Assembly (NCBI RefSeq): GCF_900086655.1
Contig: NZ_LT575476.1
Coordinates: 265,117-329,116, forward strand
Source of the DNA: Paenibacillus tuaregi
GTDB lineage: Bacteria > Bacillota > Bacilli > Paenibacillales > Paenibacillaceae
Direction: 5' to 3'
DNA: 64,000 nucleotides
A program made the position numbers and the translations under genes. The notes beneath the pieces are model-generated. The model had not been told where the DNA came from. It searched no databases and was given only the letters and a program-made list of their open reading frames with translations. Shown here one piece after another: positions 52,267-61,667 of this stretch. The stretch's first letter is position 1. Each line of letters opens with the position of its first letter.

Positions 52267-53157
52267 GTGAATGTGTTAAAAGTGCCCGGACGTACTATAG
52301 CCGTCTTCGTGCTGCCTTGTCTGCTTCTTTACGTGTGTATTGTATTTGTGCCAATCCTGGTCTCGTTCTACACGGGACTCCTAAGCTGGGACGGCATCGC
52401 AGACGCGAAGTTTGTCGGCTTCAAGAACTTTGTTAACATGTTCTACAATGACCCGGTCTTCTGGCCGTCGGTCCGGCGGACTCTGCTCTACGCGGCCGCA
52501 TCTATTATCGAAATTCCATTCTGTCTGCTTATGGCCATTCTGCTGAACCGTTATGTCCGCAGGGGGAATACGCTCGTATCTATTTATTTTACTCCGGTTA
52601 TTCTATCGGTCGTGATTATCGGGCAGCTGTGGAAGACCATTTATAACCCAACCTCGATGGGCGGGATGCTGAACGGAGTTCTGGTCTCTCTGGGGCTGGA
52701 GAGCTGGACGCATAACTGGCTCACCGAGCCGAATATCGCGATGTTCTGTCTGTATTTTGTATCCTTATGGCAGTACTTCGGCTACCACCTGCTTATTCAA
52801 TTTACGGGAATTCAGAACCTGCCTAGTGAGATTTATGAAGCTGCCAAGATCGACGGAGCGGATGGCTTCAAGGCAGACCGCTATATCACCCTGCCGCTAA
52901 TCGTTCCGATTCTGAAAATATCGGTAGTTCTCGCGTTCATCGGCTCCTTGCAGGCGTTTGACCTGATTGTAGTCATGACGGGTGGCGGACCGGCACATGC
53001 GACAGACGTCATCTCCACCCATATGTACAACAGCTCGTTCTTGTCCATGAAATACGGGTATGGCAGTGCAATTGCCACCTTCCTGGTGCTGGTGTGTCTG
53101 ACCTTTACCCTGGTTATTAACCTCATCTTCAGCCGTATAGAGAAAAAAGTCGGATAG
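52267..53157 (+). CDS. Sugar ABC transporter permease (MalF/UgpA type), second cassette
   Basis: Membrane permease of 296 residues, six helices, EAA loop EIYEAAKIDGADGFKADRYI, and FDLIVVMTGGGPAHAT. I start at GTG 52267, 8 nt after AAAGGGGG; upstream codons run through the hairpin. Works with the 53175 permease and an ATPase encoded elsewhere. Confidence 0.92.
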   Translation: MNVLKVPGRTIAVFVLPCLLLYVCIVFVPILVSFYTGLLSWDGIADAKFVGFKNFVNMFYNDPVFWPSVRRTLLYAAASIIEIPFCLLMAILLNRYVRRGNTLVSIYFTPVILSVVIIGQLWKTIYNPTSMGGMLNGVLVSLGLESWTHNWLTEPNIAMFCLYFVSLWQYFGYHLLIQFTGIQNLPSEIYEAAKIDGADGFKADRYITLPLIVPILKISVVLAFIGSLQAFDLIVVMTGGGPAHATDVISTHMYNSSFLSMKYGYGSAIATFLVLVCLTFTLVINLIFSRIEKKVG

Positions 53158-53174
53158 AAAGGGAGTGCACGAAA

Positions 53175-53999
53175 ATGAAATATGTCAAAAAAGGCCTCGT
53201 GTATCTTCTTTTCGCGATTCCGGTGGTCACCCAGCTGTATCCGCTGTTCTGGCTGGTCCTGTACTCGCTGAAGACCAACGAGGAGATTATGAACGGGAGC
53301 TTTTTCGCTTTACCCAAAGCGCTTCAATGGAATAACTACACAGAGGCCTATGAGCAGGGGAGTTATTTGAAGTACCTGGGCAACAGCGTGTTTGTCACCG
53401 GTGTAACCATGTTCTTCGTGATTCTGCTTAGCGCCATGGTAGCCTATGCGATCTCACGGTTCCGTTGGCGTTATGGCAACGCGGTGCTGCTGGTCTTTAT
53501 GATGGGTCTGATGATTCCGCTGCAGGCCACACTGCTGCCGCTGATGATTATTTTCAAAAATGTGGGCATTCTGAACACGCACTTATCTCTGATTCTGCCA
53601 TATATAGCCTTCTCCACCCCGATTGCGGTGTTCATTCTCAGCGGATTTATGAAAGGCATACCGCATGAAATCGAGGAGTCCGCTTTTGTGGATGGGGCCA
53701 GTGTATACCGGATTTTCCGCAGCATCATTATTCCGATTTCAATTCCGCCGATGATGACGGTCTGTATTCTGACCTTTATTACGATTTGGAATGAGTATAT
53801 TATGGCGGCGACGTTCATTTCCTCCGAGAAGCTGAAGACCCTTCCATTCGGGGTATACACGTTCGTGAGCCAGTATTCTGTCAATTACGGAAATATCGGG
53901 GCATTCTTGATCATGGGGGCACTGCCGGTTATCCTGATCTACTTCGTCCTATCCGAGCGTATTACGAAAGGAATGGTCGCTGGGGCGGTCAAAGGATAA
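53175..53999 (+). CDS. Sugar ABC transporter permease (MalG/UgpE type), second cassette
   Basis: Permease of 274 residues, six helices, EAA loop EIEESAFVDGASVYRIFRSI, C-terminus TKGMVAGAVKG. It starts 17 nt after the previous stop behind AAAGGGAG. Confidence 0.93.
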   Translation: MKYVKKGLVYLLFAIPVVTQLYPLFWLVLYSLKTNEEIMNGSFFALPKALQWNNYTEAYEQGSYLKYLGNSVFVTGVTMFFVILLSAMVAYAISRFRWRYGNAVLLVFMMGLMIPLQATLLPLMIIFKNVGILNTHLSLILPYIAFSTPIAVFILSGFMKGIPHEIEESAFVDGASVYRIFRSIIIPISIPPMMTVCILTFITIWNEYIMAATFISSEKLKTLPFGVYTFVSQYSVNYGNIGAFLIMGALPVILIYFVLSERITKGMVAGAVKG

Positions 54000-54084
54000 A
54001 ATTATTGAATTGTCGGGTGCGCCCAGCCCTACTATAATAGAGACAGGTGAGCAGCAGGACATCTGGAGGGGAGGGGGATAATCC

Positions 54085-55881
54085 TTGCGAAGAGGTTTTC
54101 ATTCCATAAACCACAGGTTGTTCCTGCTGTTTTTATTTTGTATGTCGGGCATTGTGCTCGTGGTGAGCCTGCTCTATTACAACCGGAATACCGAGCAGTA
54201 TCATGACAAAATCAGTGACCTGGCTCAGAAGAACGTGTCACAGACCGTCGGATTATTCGATTTGCTGTATAAGGGGTATGACAGCTTGTCGAAGACGCTG
54301 AGCAACAACTTCGACATGGTCCGCAAGCTGAATGAGAATTATACGGAGCCGGCCATGGCATATATTACAGAGCAGTCGATCACGAATATGATCGGGGCGA
54401 TTTTTTATTCCCGGGACGATCTGGTGGGTATCCATGTAATTACGGATAAAGGCAAGATATATAACTATGGCAACTATATTAATGTGGTAGACCCGAATTA
54501 TAAGGAACAGACGTGGTATAAGCAAATTCAGGAATCCTCCGGTAAAATGGTCTGGCTTGGCGTCTTCCCGCACTCGCTGATCGATCAGAATGAGAGCCGG
54601 CCGGTATTTGCCTTCGGCCGGCAGATTTTTGACCTCGACGAGCACAAGCGTATCGGCATCGTGCTGTATGAGACGAATCCAAAGCCGATCCTTGAGGCTC
54701 TGGATAATCTTAAGCTGGGACAGCACACGAATGTGTATGTCGTTTCCCAGGACGGAAGGATGGTGCCGACTACAATCACTCCGCAGCAGGCTCCTGAGGT
54801 GAAGATTCCTGAGCTCGGAGACAAGAGCAAAGTGAAGGTGCAGCAGGATGAGGGGCATCTGTTGATTGCCTCCCGGCTGCCTTTTACGGATTGGTCGGTT
54901 GTCAGCATCACGCCGGATAAGGATTTAAATGTCGAACTGATGCAGATGAAGCGGTATCTGTTCATTGTGGTCTCCATTCTTATTATTGTATCCGCTCTCA
55001 TTGCTTCCATTGTGTCCAAAACGTTCTCTTCCCCTCTGAAGCGGTTGATTCGTGAAATGAAACAGGTGGAAATGGGGAACTTCCGAGGGGAACTGAATGT
55101 CACATCTTATCAGGAAATCAACATCCTGGTCGCTTCGTTCAACCGGATGGTGAAACGGATTGAGGAGCTGATCGAGAGGGTGAAGATTTCTTCTGTCAGC
55201 GAGAAGAATGCGGAGATCCACGCGCTGCAGTCCCAGGTGAATCCACATTTTCTGTACAACACCCTGGATATGATCTACTGGATGCTGGATGAGAACGGGG
55301 AGGGCAATGAAGAGCTGGGCGAAATTGTCTTGTCCCTCTCCCATATGTTCCGTTACAGCAGCCATTGGGAAGAGGGCGCCGAAGTTACGCTCCGGGAGGA
55401 ATTCGAGCAAATCGGCCATTATTTGACTATTATTCAGTTCCGGCTGGAGGGCAGGCTGAAGGTGGAGATGGACGCAGATGAGCGTTGGATGAACATCCGG
55501 ATTCCGAAGATGACCCTTCAACCGGTTATCGAGAATGCGGTGAAGCATGGGCTCGAATCTCTGGGGAGCAGGCAGGGGATTCTCCGCGTGATGGTCCGCC
55601 AGGATGGGAAGAACTTGGGCATTATGATTGCCGATAATGGCTGTGGGATGGAGCAGATGACGTTAACTAAGCTGGTTGCTTCTCTGGATGAGCGGCGCCC
55701 GTCGGGGAAAGGGCCGGGAGGAATCGGGCTGCAGAATCTTCATTTGCGGCTGAAGCATATGTTCGGGGAGGAGTACGGCCTGAGGATCTACAGCATGCCC
55801 GGAGAGGGCACCACCGTGACCATTGTCATCCCACTGCCACACAGCCAAGGAGGAGAAGAGCATGAATATTCTGATCGCTGA
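54085..55881 (+). CDS. YesM-type sensor histidine kinase, second cassette
   Basis: Sensor kinase of 598 residues. Transmembrane helix (12-33), extracellular sensor (35-288), second helix (about 290-311), HAMP (312-365), phospho-acceptor H388 in SQVNPHFLYNTLD and an HATPase (VENAVKHG, DNGCGMEQ, GGIGLQN). TTG 54085 is the start, 7 nt after GGGGG of a purine-rich ribosome site. It overlaps the response regulator gene by 20 nt, unlike the first cassette. Confidence 0.93.
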   Translation: MRRGFHSINHRLFLLFLFCMSGIVLVVSLLYYNRNTEQYHDKISDLAQKNVSQTVGLFDLLYKGYDSLSKTLSNNFDMVRKLNENYTEPAMAYITEQSITNMIGAIFYSRDDLVGIHVITDKGKIYNYGNYINVVDPNYKEQTWYKQIQESSGKMVWLGVFPHSLIDQNESRPVFAFGRQIFDLDEHKRIGIVLYETNPKPILEALDNLKLGQHTNVYVVSQDGRMVPTTITPQQAPEVKIPELGDKSKVKVQQDEGHLLIASRLPFTDWSVVSITPDKDLNVELMQMKRYLFIVVSILIIVSALIASIVSKTFSSPLKRLIREMKQVEMGNFRGELNVTSYQEINILVASFNRMVKRIEELIERVKISSVSEKNAEIHALQSQVNPHFLYNTLDMIYWMLDENGEGNEELGEIVLSLSHMFRYSSHWEEGAEVTLREEFEQIGHYLTIIQFRLEGRLKVEMDADERWMNIRIPKMTLQPVIENAVKHGLESLGSRQGILRVMVRQDGKNLGIMIADNGCGMEQMTLTKLVASLDERRPSGKGPGGIGLQNLHLRLKHMFGEEYGLRIYSMPGEGTTVTIVIPLPHSQGGEEHEYSDR

Positions 55882-57040
55882 TGACGAACGCGCAATCCGG
55901 GAGGGGATTAAGCGGACGATCGAGCAGATGTGTCCGGAGGATAACGTTCATCTCGCGGCTTCAACGATGGAGGCTGTACAGATTATGGGAAGCCAGCGAA
56001 TTGATATTGTGCTGACCGATATTCTGATGCCAGGCATGAATGGACTTGAATTCATGAAAATATCCAAGCACCGTTACCCGCTCGTCAAATGGGTGGTGAT
56101 CTCCGCACATTCGGAATTCTCCTTCGCTCAAGAGGCTGTCCGGCTGGGAGCAAGGGATTATCTGCTCAAGCCAATCGGCAAGAAGCGTCTGATTGAGCTC
56201 ATTGAGAGTCTCAAGCAGGAGATTTGGCAGGAGAGCGAGCGGGTCCGTGAAGCGGAGAAGCTTCGCAGAAATCTGAAGCTTCTGCATGAAGGCGTCTTCC
56301 GAAGACTGGCTTCGGGTTTGGACACAGGGAGTCTGGATATTCGTCCGTTTATCCAGGAGTATCCAGAGTTTAATCTGATTATGGTACAGCTTGAGCTGAC
56401 GGAGATGAATCCTGCGCTGGAGCATTTTATTGTGGAAAATGTCCTTTCGGAGCTGATTGACACTCATGGCAGAGGGCTGGTCATCAGCTATGATCGGGAT
56501 TGCCTACTGGGATTAGCCTCCTTGGATGAGGAGAACCGCCTGGATGACTTTAAGAGTCTGATTAAAGGGCATTTGACTCATTACTTGAAGGTGCCGTTCC
56601 ATATTGCCATGTCCGCGCTTGTTCAGGATTTCAAGGCGGTCCCTGAGCTGGTGCTGCAAATGAGGCAGGCTTCGGCAGCTCAATCCGCCCAGCCGGTGAA
56701 GGGCAGTGGGGAGAAGTCGATCGAAGATGCCCTTGAGTATATTAAAGAGCATTACAGTGAAGAGCTGTCCTTGGAGAAGGTGGCCTCTGTGGTTTATCTC
56801 AACCCGGCCTATTTCAGCCAGCTGTTCAAGCTGAAGACAGGCCAAGGGTATAAGGATTACGTCATTTCCCTTCGGCTGGAGCAGGCCAAGAAGCTTCTGC
56901 TCAACCCGCAGCTCCGTCTTGCAGAGATTGCAGAGCGCATCGGTTATCAGGACATGCGTCACTTTACCCAGGTGTTCCGCAGGAAATATGGGCAGACGCC
57001 TACCGAGTTCCGTCACAAGCAAAAGGTGAATGTCATCTGA
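55862..57040 (+). CDS. YesN-type response regulator, second cassette
   Basis: REC plus AraC regulator of 392 residues, about 125 shorter than its counterpart at 27390 because the middle region is reduced. Acidic pocket ADDE, phospho-acceptor Asp53 (IVLTDILMPGMNG), HTHs LEKVASVVYLNPAYFSQLF and LAEIAERIGYQDMRHFTQVF, ending GQTPTEFR. ATG 55862 follows AAGGAGGAG inside the kinase gene. Presumed activator of the 50844 operon. Confidence 0.93.
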   Translation: MNILIADDERAIREGIKRTIEQMCPEDNVHLAASTMEAVQIMGSQRIDIVLTDILMPGMNGLEFMKISKHRYPLVKWVVISAHSEFSFAQEAVRLGARDYLLKPIGKKRLIELIESLKQEIWQESERVREAEKLRRNLKLLHEGVFRRLASGLDTGSLDIRPFIQEYPEFNLIMVQLELTEMNPALEHFIVENVLSELIDTHGRGLVISYDRDCLLGLASLDEENRLDDFKSLIKGHLTHYLKVPFHIAMSALVQDFKAVPELVLQMRQASAAQSAQPVKGSGEKSIEDALEYIKEHYSEELSLEKVASVVYLNPAYFSQLFKLKTGQGYKDYVISLRLEQAKKLLLNPQLRLAEIAERIGYQDMRHFTQVFRRKYGQTPTEFRHKQKVNVI

Positions 57041-57048
57041 ATAGAAGC

Positions 57049-57077
57049 AAGCTGCCCGGAGATCCCGGCAGCTTTTT
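57049..57077 (+). terminator. Terminator of the second cassette
   Basis: AAGCTGCC (57049-57056) pairs with GGCAGCTT (57067-57074), followed by TTTTTG. Confidence 0.85.
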
Positions 57078-57310
57078 TGTATTCTTGAAGATGCTTTCTG
57101 TTAAGACAAACGCTTGTAATATGCCATAACTTTCCCAGTATAAATTAGAGAGTCCTTTAATTAAGCCTATGTAGTGGGGTGCGACCATACAATATCCCAT
57201 TCTAATCCCTATAATGAGATGGAATATATGGATGAATCCCTAGATATACATGAATAGTCCACCTAAGATGGATTCATACCTACCATTAACTTGGCCAAAG
57301 GAGAATGTGC

Positions 57311-58567
57311 ATGAGGGAATGGAAGCTTCCTTTTTCAGAAAAAATTGTAGGGCGCACATTAACGGCTGCATTGGGTGCGGCCTTGTTGGTAACCCCGCTG
57401 GAAGTCCTTGCGGCACCTGATTCCGCTGCAGCAGCGGCTGCTTCCACAAAGACAGCTGCCGCAGCCAAATCTGAAAGCGCTCCCCTTAATAAGGGGGATA
57501 TGGGGGTTGGACAGAGCCGTGTACTGAATGACAAGCAGATCAAACAGCTGTGGAACGGGATTGATCCGAGATTCCTGCCGGACAACGCGATAGCCTCAGT
57601 CAAGGCGGTCCTTCCCGAGAAGGAATACGAAGCGCTCTTCCCGTACAGGCTCGGCTCGCCCGAGTGGCACAAGGCTGCTGAAGGCAAAGAGTACAACGAT
57701 CCGAACCAGGGTGACTACTATGCCTATCAGAATTTGATCGGCGCGGTTACGGCGGTGGCCAATATTAAATACAAGGTGAGCTATCGCGAGGGAAGCCCGG
57801 GTGTCCAGGAAATCTACCGTCTTGATAAGAAGACTAAGAAGGAAACCCTGGTCGCAAGGACCGATGATTTTAATAAATCGGCAAACTTGAAAAAGAAGGT
57901 CATAACCGAAATTGTGGATTTCGGCTCATTTCTGCAGGAAGGCAGCGATCGGGACCGCAAGCGGGATTTGGCTGCCCTGCTGGCGAATCTGTCTCATGAG
58001 ACTGGCGGGGGCGCCGCCGATTCTCCGGGAGGCGAGCTGAGATGGGGCTTGTTCTGGAATCAGAACATTGCTGGCAGAACCGGGGCGAATATGTCCGCCT
58101 TCGTGGACCCGGCAAGTGCCAAGCTGTATCCGGGTGTTGCGGGCAAGCGGTATTATGGCCGCGGTCCAATTATGATGAGCTGGAATTTCAATTATGGTCT
58201 GATTAGCTCTATTATCTACGGGGATAAAAACGTGCTGTTGAAGAACCCTGAATCGGTTGCCGAGGACGGCAAGCTCGGATTCATGACTGCACTAATCTTC
58301 TGGCTGACCCCGCAAGCGCCGAAGCCATCAGCCCATGATGTCATGGTCGGCAAATGGAAACCGGACAAGGAGCAGACCGCCAAGGGATTGGTTCCTCCAG
58401 GATTCGGAGTGAGTGTCATGGTGCTTAACGGACTTGAAGCGAACCTGGGTGAGGTGGACGGTAGTCCGATCAAGCGCCGGGCAGGCCATTACCGGGACAT
58501 CACGGCCAGAATGGGACTGAATGTTATAGGCGAGAAGATGGATACTCTGGGCATGAAGCCGTTCTAA
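57311..58567 (+). CDS. Secreted GH19 chitinase
   Basis: Exported glycoside hydrolase of 418 residues. Signal peptide to about 35 (LEVLAA-PD), an Ala/Lys/Ser-rich linker, an unassigned region, then a GH19 catalytic domain from about 195. Catalytic acid is Glu230 in HETGGG (229-234); YYGRGPIMMSWNFNYG and the C-terminal INGG-like LNGLEAN region match plant-type chitinases, where the usual text is YYGRGPIQLSWNYNYG. No chitin-binding module is present. ATG 57311 lies 7 nt after AAAGGAG. It complements the GH18 enzyme at 20472 with inverting chemistry. Only a weak hairpin stretch lies in the 270-nt gap before it. Confidence 0.92.
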   Translation: MREWKLPFSEKIVGRTLTAALGAALLVTPLEVLAAPDSAAAAAASTKTAAAAKSESAPLNKGDMGVGQSRVLNDKQIKQLWNGIDPRFLPDNAIASVKAVLPEKEYEALFPYRLGSPEWHKAAEGKEYNDPNQGDYYAYQNLIGAVTAVANIKYKVSYREGSPGVQEIYRLDKKTKKETLVARTDDFNKSANLKKKVITEIVDFGSFLQEGSDRDRKRDLAALLANLSHETGGGAADSPGGELRWGLFWNQNIAGRTGANMSAFVDPASAKLYPGVAGKRYYGRGPIMMSWNFNYGLISSIIYGDKNVLLKNPESVAEDGKLGFMTALIFWLTPQAPKPSAHDVMVGKWKPDKEQTAKGLVPPGFGVSVMVLNGLEANLGEVDGSPIKRRAGHYRDITARMGLNVIGEKMDTLGMKPF

Positions 58568-58735
58568 AGCCGGCAAGCATGAGTGGTCCCAATAAAGCGG
58601 CAGCGATCGCCTTTAGGAATGGGTTCCAGCCTCAGCCTATATACATTCAGGGAACCCGAGAGGGGCACAGGCGCAGGACCATTCAGCTGTGCAAATGAGT
58701 TTGGTAACCCGGCCCGGCCAAGTTTACCATAGAAT

Positions 58736-58790
58736 GGGGACCGTCCCTAAACGCCATCTAGGATGGCTTGGGAGACGGTCTCTTTGTTTT
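58736..58790. terminator. Terminator between GH19 and coiled-coil genes
   Basis: GGGGACCGTCCC pairs with GGGAGACGGTCTC around an inner hairpin GCCATC/GATGGC; T-rich tail on the plus strand. Confidence 0.65.
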
Positions 58791-58807
58791 ATCAGGTCAA
58801 ATTCCGC

Positions 58808-59578
58808 TTATTTAGCGGCGGAAATTTGCTGCTTGGCCGTGGCTATAACCCCGCTGATCTTGTTCTCAAGGGCGTGAATCCCCTTCTTCTGCTCTAGAAT
58901 CCGCCGGGTGAGCGACACAAGGTTGTCCAAGGAGTCGGCGGCCCGCTTGGCTTCTCCTTTCTTTGCAAGCTGCTTGAAATCAGACCACTCCGCTGACAGA
59001 CGCTTCTTAGGGACATCCGCAGCGCCTTTAGCTGATTTAATCTGCAGCTTCAAGCCGGTAATGGCGGAAAGTGTAGATCGGACCCCCTTAATCTTGCGGG
59101 CCTTCTCGTCCTTAGCCGCTTTCAGCTGCTTCTCCTTCAGGCGAATATCTTCCCGGGCAAGCTGCACAGCAATCTTCAACTCTCCCGCCTTCTTCGTGCC
59201 GCTGACCGAGCTATAGAGCACAAATAACGGCTTGTATTTGTCCTTGGTCATCTGTACCTTTGATGTCAGCTCCGCAACCTTGTTGGCATCGATAAGTTTG
59301 ATCTCCTTGCGAACGGCTACCAGAGCCTGCTCACTGGCAAAGTGCACGCCTTTAATTGTGTTATCAAGTGCAGTTTCTTGGGAAAGCAGGGTGCCGAGCT
59401 CCGTATACGCCGATGTTATCCGGCTCTTTAGGGCCGCATCTGCGGAAGCTGCGGTCTTCTCAACCGTTGTCTTTACCGTATCGGTCAGCTGAAGAGATGC
59501 CCCGAGGGCTGCGGCTGGAGCAGCCGCCGTGAGTACGGCCGTTAGAACCACTGCGGCAATTTTCTTGTTCATGTTCAT
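58808..59578 (-). CDS. Secreted lysine-rich coiled-coil protein
   Basis: Exported protein of 256 residues: signal peptide of the AAALGA type (cleavage near 27), then an almost wholly helical, Ala/Lys-rich chain with heptads such as REDIRLKEKQLKAAKDEKAR. There are no cysteines. It has no recognised family; extracellular coiled-coil proteins like this accompany the envelope in Paenibacillus. ATG 59578 lies 11 nt after AAGGAGG. Its 210-nt leader contains a terminator-like hairpin close to a near-consensus promoter, so its expression may be attenuated. Confidence 0.75.
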   Translation of the reverse strand: MNMNKKIAAVVLTAVLTAAAPAAALGASLQLTDTVKTTVEKTAASADAALKSRITSAYTELGTLLSQETALDNTIKGVHFASEQALVAVRKEIKLIDANKVAELTSKVQMTKDKYKPLFVLYSSVSGTKKAGELKIAVQLAREDIRLKEKQLKAAKDEKARKIKGVRSTLSAITGLKLQIKSAKGAADVPKKRLSAEWSDFKQLAKKGEAKRAADSLDNLVSLTRRILEQKKGIHALENKISGVIATAKQQISAAK

Positions 59579-59718
59579 TACATCATCATCCTCCTTGGAT
59601 TTGTGAAACGCTAAAAACTGCGAGCTTGCGGGCTGGATCGGCAGGTTGGAGATAACCTATTACTTAACCTGGTTACCGGCTAACAACCATGACGCTCCTT
59701 CCTAAAACATCTGGATAC

Positions 59719-59775
59719 ACAAAAAAGCACCGGCAAGAAAGGCGATTCGCCTAATCTTACCGGTGCTTCCGTGTA
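59719..59775 (-). terminator. Promoter-proximal terminator/attenuator in the leader
   Basis: On the minus strand AAGCACCGG ... CCGGTGCTT followed by TTTT, with an inner AGGCG-AAT-CGCCT hairpin and outer TACAC/GTGTA pairing. It begins about 15 nt after the predicted transcript start and 140 nt before the gene. Confidence 0.6.
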
Positions 59776-59794
59776 AGTACATATGTTTGCATTT

Positions 59795-59823
59795 AATATA
59801 CAAAATTAACCAAAAGGTGTCAA
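59795..59823 (-). promoter_or_regulatory. Near-consensus sigma-A promoter (coiled-coil gene)
   Basis: TTGACA, 17-nt spacer, TATATT on the minus strand (TTGACA = 59823-59818; TATATT = 59800-59795). Confidence 0.75.
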
Positions 59824-59842
59824 GTGTTTGATTGAACAAGAT

Positions 59843-59872
59843 TTGACGTCCTCTCCGTCATCTTGCTAATAT
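59843..59872 (+). promoter_or_regulatory. Promoter of the GNAT gene
   Basis: TTGACG (59843-59848), 18-nt spacer, TAATAT (59867-59872), 34 nt before the start codon. It is divergent from the promoter above. Confidence 0.6.
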
Positions 59873-59905
59873 AGGTGCACCAATTTATTCAGACGAGGTG
59901 CTGTC

Positions 59906-60490
59906 ATGACTATTCGCATTATGCAAGCCGATCTAAATTCTGACATCAGGGCCTTCGTTGCCGAAATAGGGGACGCGGAAGCCGTGCAGGGCCTAATGCT
60001 TGCTACAGCGAGGTGGCTTCATAGCAAGGGAAGCACACAATGGGGCGGGCTGCTAAAGGGCCATGACGATCACAATGTTCCGGCTGCGATCGACCGCGGA
60101 GAAGTAATTCTGTTCAGGAACCGGGAGGACGGGAAACTGGCAGGAATGGTGCTCCTTCAGCAGCAGCCAAGCGCTTGGGACCGGGAATTGTGGGAGCTGG
60201 GTCCCGAGGCAGCCGAGGATTATAATAATCCTGATCATCAAGGAGATCCTGGTACCTCTATCTATCTCCATCGGTTAATGGTTAACCGAAGCTATGCGGG
60301 GACAGGCCTCGGTCGAAGTATCCTGGCTTGGGTGGAGACGGGTGCCGCCTATGATGGTAAAGACAGAATACGTCTAGACTGTATAGCGCACAATGAGAGT
60401 TTGAACCTCTTCTATCCGAGCTGCGGGTATACCTACGTGGGCGGGAATGGCATGTTTAATACTTACGAAAAAATGCTGCCTAGTTCTTAG
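59906..60490 (+). CDS. GNAT-family N-acetyltransferase
   Basis: Acetyl-CoA-dependent transferase of 194 residues. The acetyl-CoA loop is recognisable as VNRSYAGTGLGRSILAW (family R/Q-x2-G-x-G/A), followed by RLDCIAHNESLNLFYPSCGY, the usual last strand and helix of GNAT proteins. The acceptor is unknown. Ribosome site GAGGTG. Monocistronic. Confidence 0.9.
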   Translation: MTIRIMQADLNSDIRAFVAEIGDAEAVQGLMLATARWLHSKGSTQWGGLLKGHDDHNVPAAIDRGEVILFRNREDGKLAGMVLLQQQPSAWDRELWELGPEAAEDYNNPDHQGDPGTSIYLHRLMVNRSYAGTGLGRSILAWVETGAAYDGKDRIRLDCIAHNESLNLFYPSCGYTYVGGNGMFNTYEKMLPSS

Positions 60491-60542
60491 CTGTTATCCT
60501 CCGTAGGACGTATTTTCGTGACATTTACAAATAAATAATAAG

Positions 60543-60590
60543 AAAAGGGCGGACCATGGGCTTTCATTAGACCGGGTCCGCTCTTTTGTA
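60543..60590 (+). terminator. Terminator of the GNAT gene
   Basis: AAAAGGGCGGACC (60543-60555) / GGTCCGCTCTTTT (60575-60587), one mismatch, T-rich tail. Confidence 0.8.
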
Positions 60591-60775
60591 ATAAGGGATT
60601 AGCAATAGTTTCTGTTTCAAGTCTAGTGCGTTGAGAATAAGCATATGTTGCTTCGCCGCGTGTTGGAGTCCCCTAAGACTTAATACTGCCGTCTTGGTAA
60701 CCTTAGATCATTAGGAAGATCATTAGGACGATGATCAGGATGATCGCCCCAAAGGCTGAATCCGGAACCCCCGTT

Positions 60776-61627
60776 TCAGCCCTGGCTGGTGCCCTCCATC
60801 AGCCGCGCCAGCTTGGCTTCCGTCTTCGAGCTTTGGACAGGAGTATATACACTGCATCGGAGATCCGCATGACCCTGGACCTGAAGGGAGGTCAGATCAA
60901 ACAGCATCTTGCCCACCTTGGCGTGGCGGAATTCGATCAGCACTTCAGGAGCAGTGCTCACCGCGCTTTCATTCCATAAATCCCGGAAGTCCGGATAGTT
61001 CTGGGTCATATCCTGGACAAAATCCGAGTACCATGGGTCCGCAACATACTGGCCATAGTAGGCCCGGAAGATGGCCAGAAATCCACGCACGAAATGTTCC
61101 CAGTTCACGGCAAGGCTCCGCAGCTCTTTTTTGGTGAAGAGCAGCTTGATCATATTTCGTTCCTGCTCGGGGATCATCTCGAAATCCAGAAATACGTGGG
61201 CGGCCGCCGCATTCCAGCCCACAATGTGACATCTGCGGTCCGAGATGATGGTGGGGCAGTACCGCAGCTCCTGAAGAATCCGGGACAGGGACGGGCTGAT
61301 GGCCGGATTTTCCCCGGTATCCGCAGGCTTCGTATGCATGCTTGACTCTAAAGCCAGATCATATAGATACTTCCGCTCATCGGTGTTGAGCTGAAGTGCA
61401 CCGGCAATGGCGTCCAGCACAGACGGGGAAACTTTGATGTCCCGCCCCTGTTCCAGCCACGTGTACCAGGTAGTGCTGACCCCGGCAAGAGCGGCAACCT
61501 CTTCTCTTCTAAGCCCCGGGGTTCTGCGCCGTGTGCCCGGCGGGAGCCCTACGGTATGGGGATGGATTTTGGAGCGCTGGGTTTTGAGAAATTCGGACAA
61601 TGCTTCAAGACGGGCTTCCGGTTTCAT
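60776..61627 (-). CDS. XRE-family regulator with MmyB-like ligand-binding domain
   Basis: Regulator of 283 residues. The N-terminal HTH contains the typical TPGLRREEVAALAGVSTTWY and WLEQGRDIKVSPSVLDAIA text of this family, and the C-terminal part is an MmyB-like domain (IVGWNAAAAHVF, RNMIKLLFT, LTSLQVQGHADLRCSVYTP) that binds fatty-acid-like ligands in a Streptomyces-type homologue. The divergent neighbour is a ketoacyl-ACP synthase, in keeping with a lipid signal, though that link is inferred. Phased GGATAAA repeats lie just upstream. Confidence 0.9.
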   Translation of the reverse strand: MKPEARLEALSEFLKTQRSKIHPHTVGLPPGTRRRTPGLRREEVAALAGVSTTWYTWLEQGRDIKVSPSVLDAIAGALQLNTDERKYLYDLALESSMHTKPADTGENPAISPSLSRILQELRYCPTIISDRRCHIVGWNAAAAHVFLDFEMIPEQERNMIKLLFTKKELRSLAVNWEHFVRGFLAIFRAYYGQYVADPWYSDFVQDMTQNYPDFRDLWNESAVSTAPEVLIEFRHAKVGKMLFDLTSLQVQGHADLRCSVYTPVQSSKTEAKLARLMEGTSQG

Positions 61628-61667
61628 GGCAGACGTCCTTTCTGTATTATTGTAGTGTTAATTATAC

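Noticed and set aside
60711..60775. Minus-strand hydrophobic stretch (SAFGAIILIIVLMIFLMI, stop) resembling the tail of YjcZ-type small membrane proteins
   Set aside because: No start codon is available between the upstream stop and the hydrophobic part; the pattern arises from GATCATTAGGA repeats. At most a decayed remnant.
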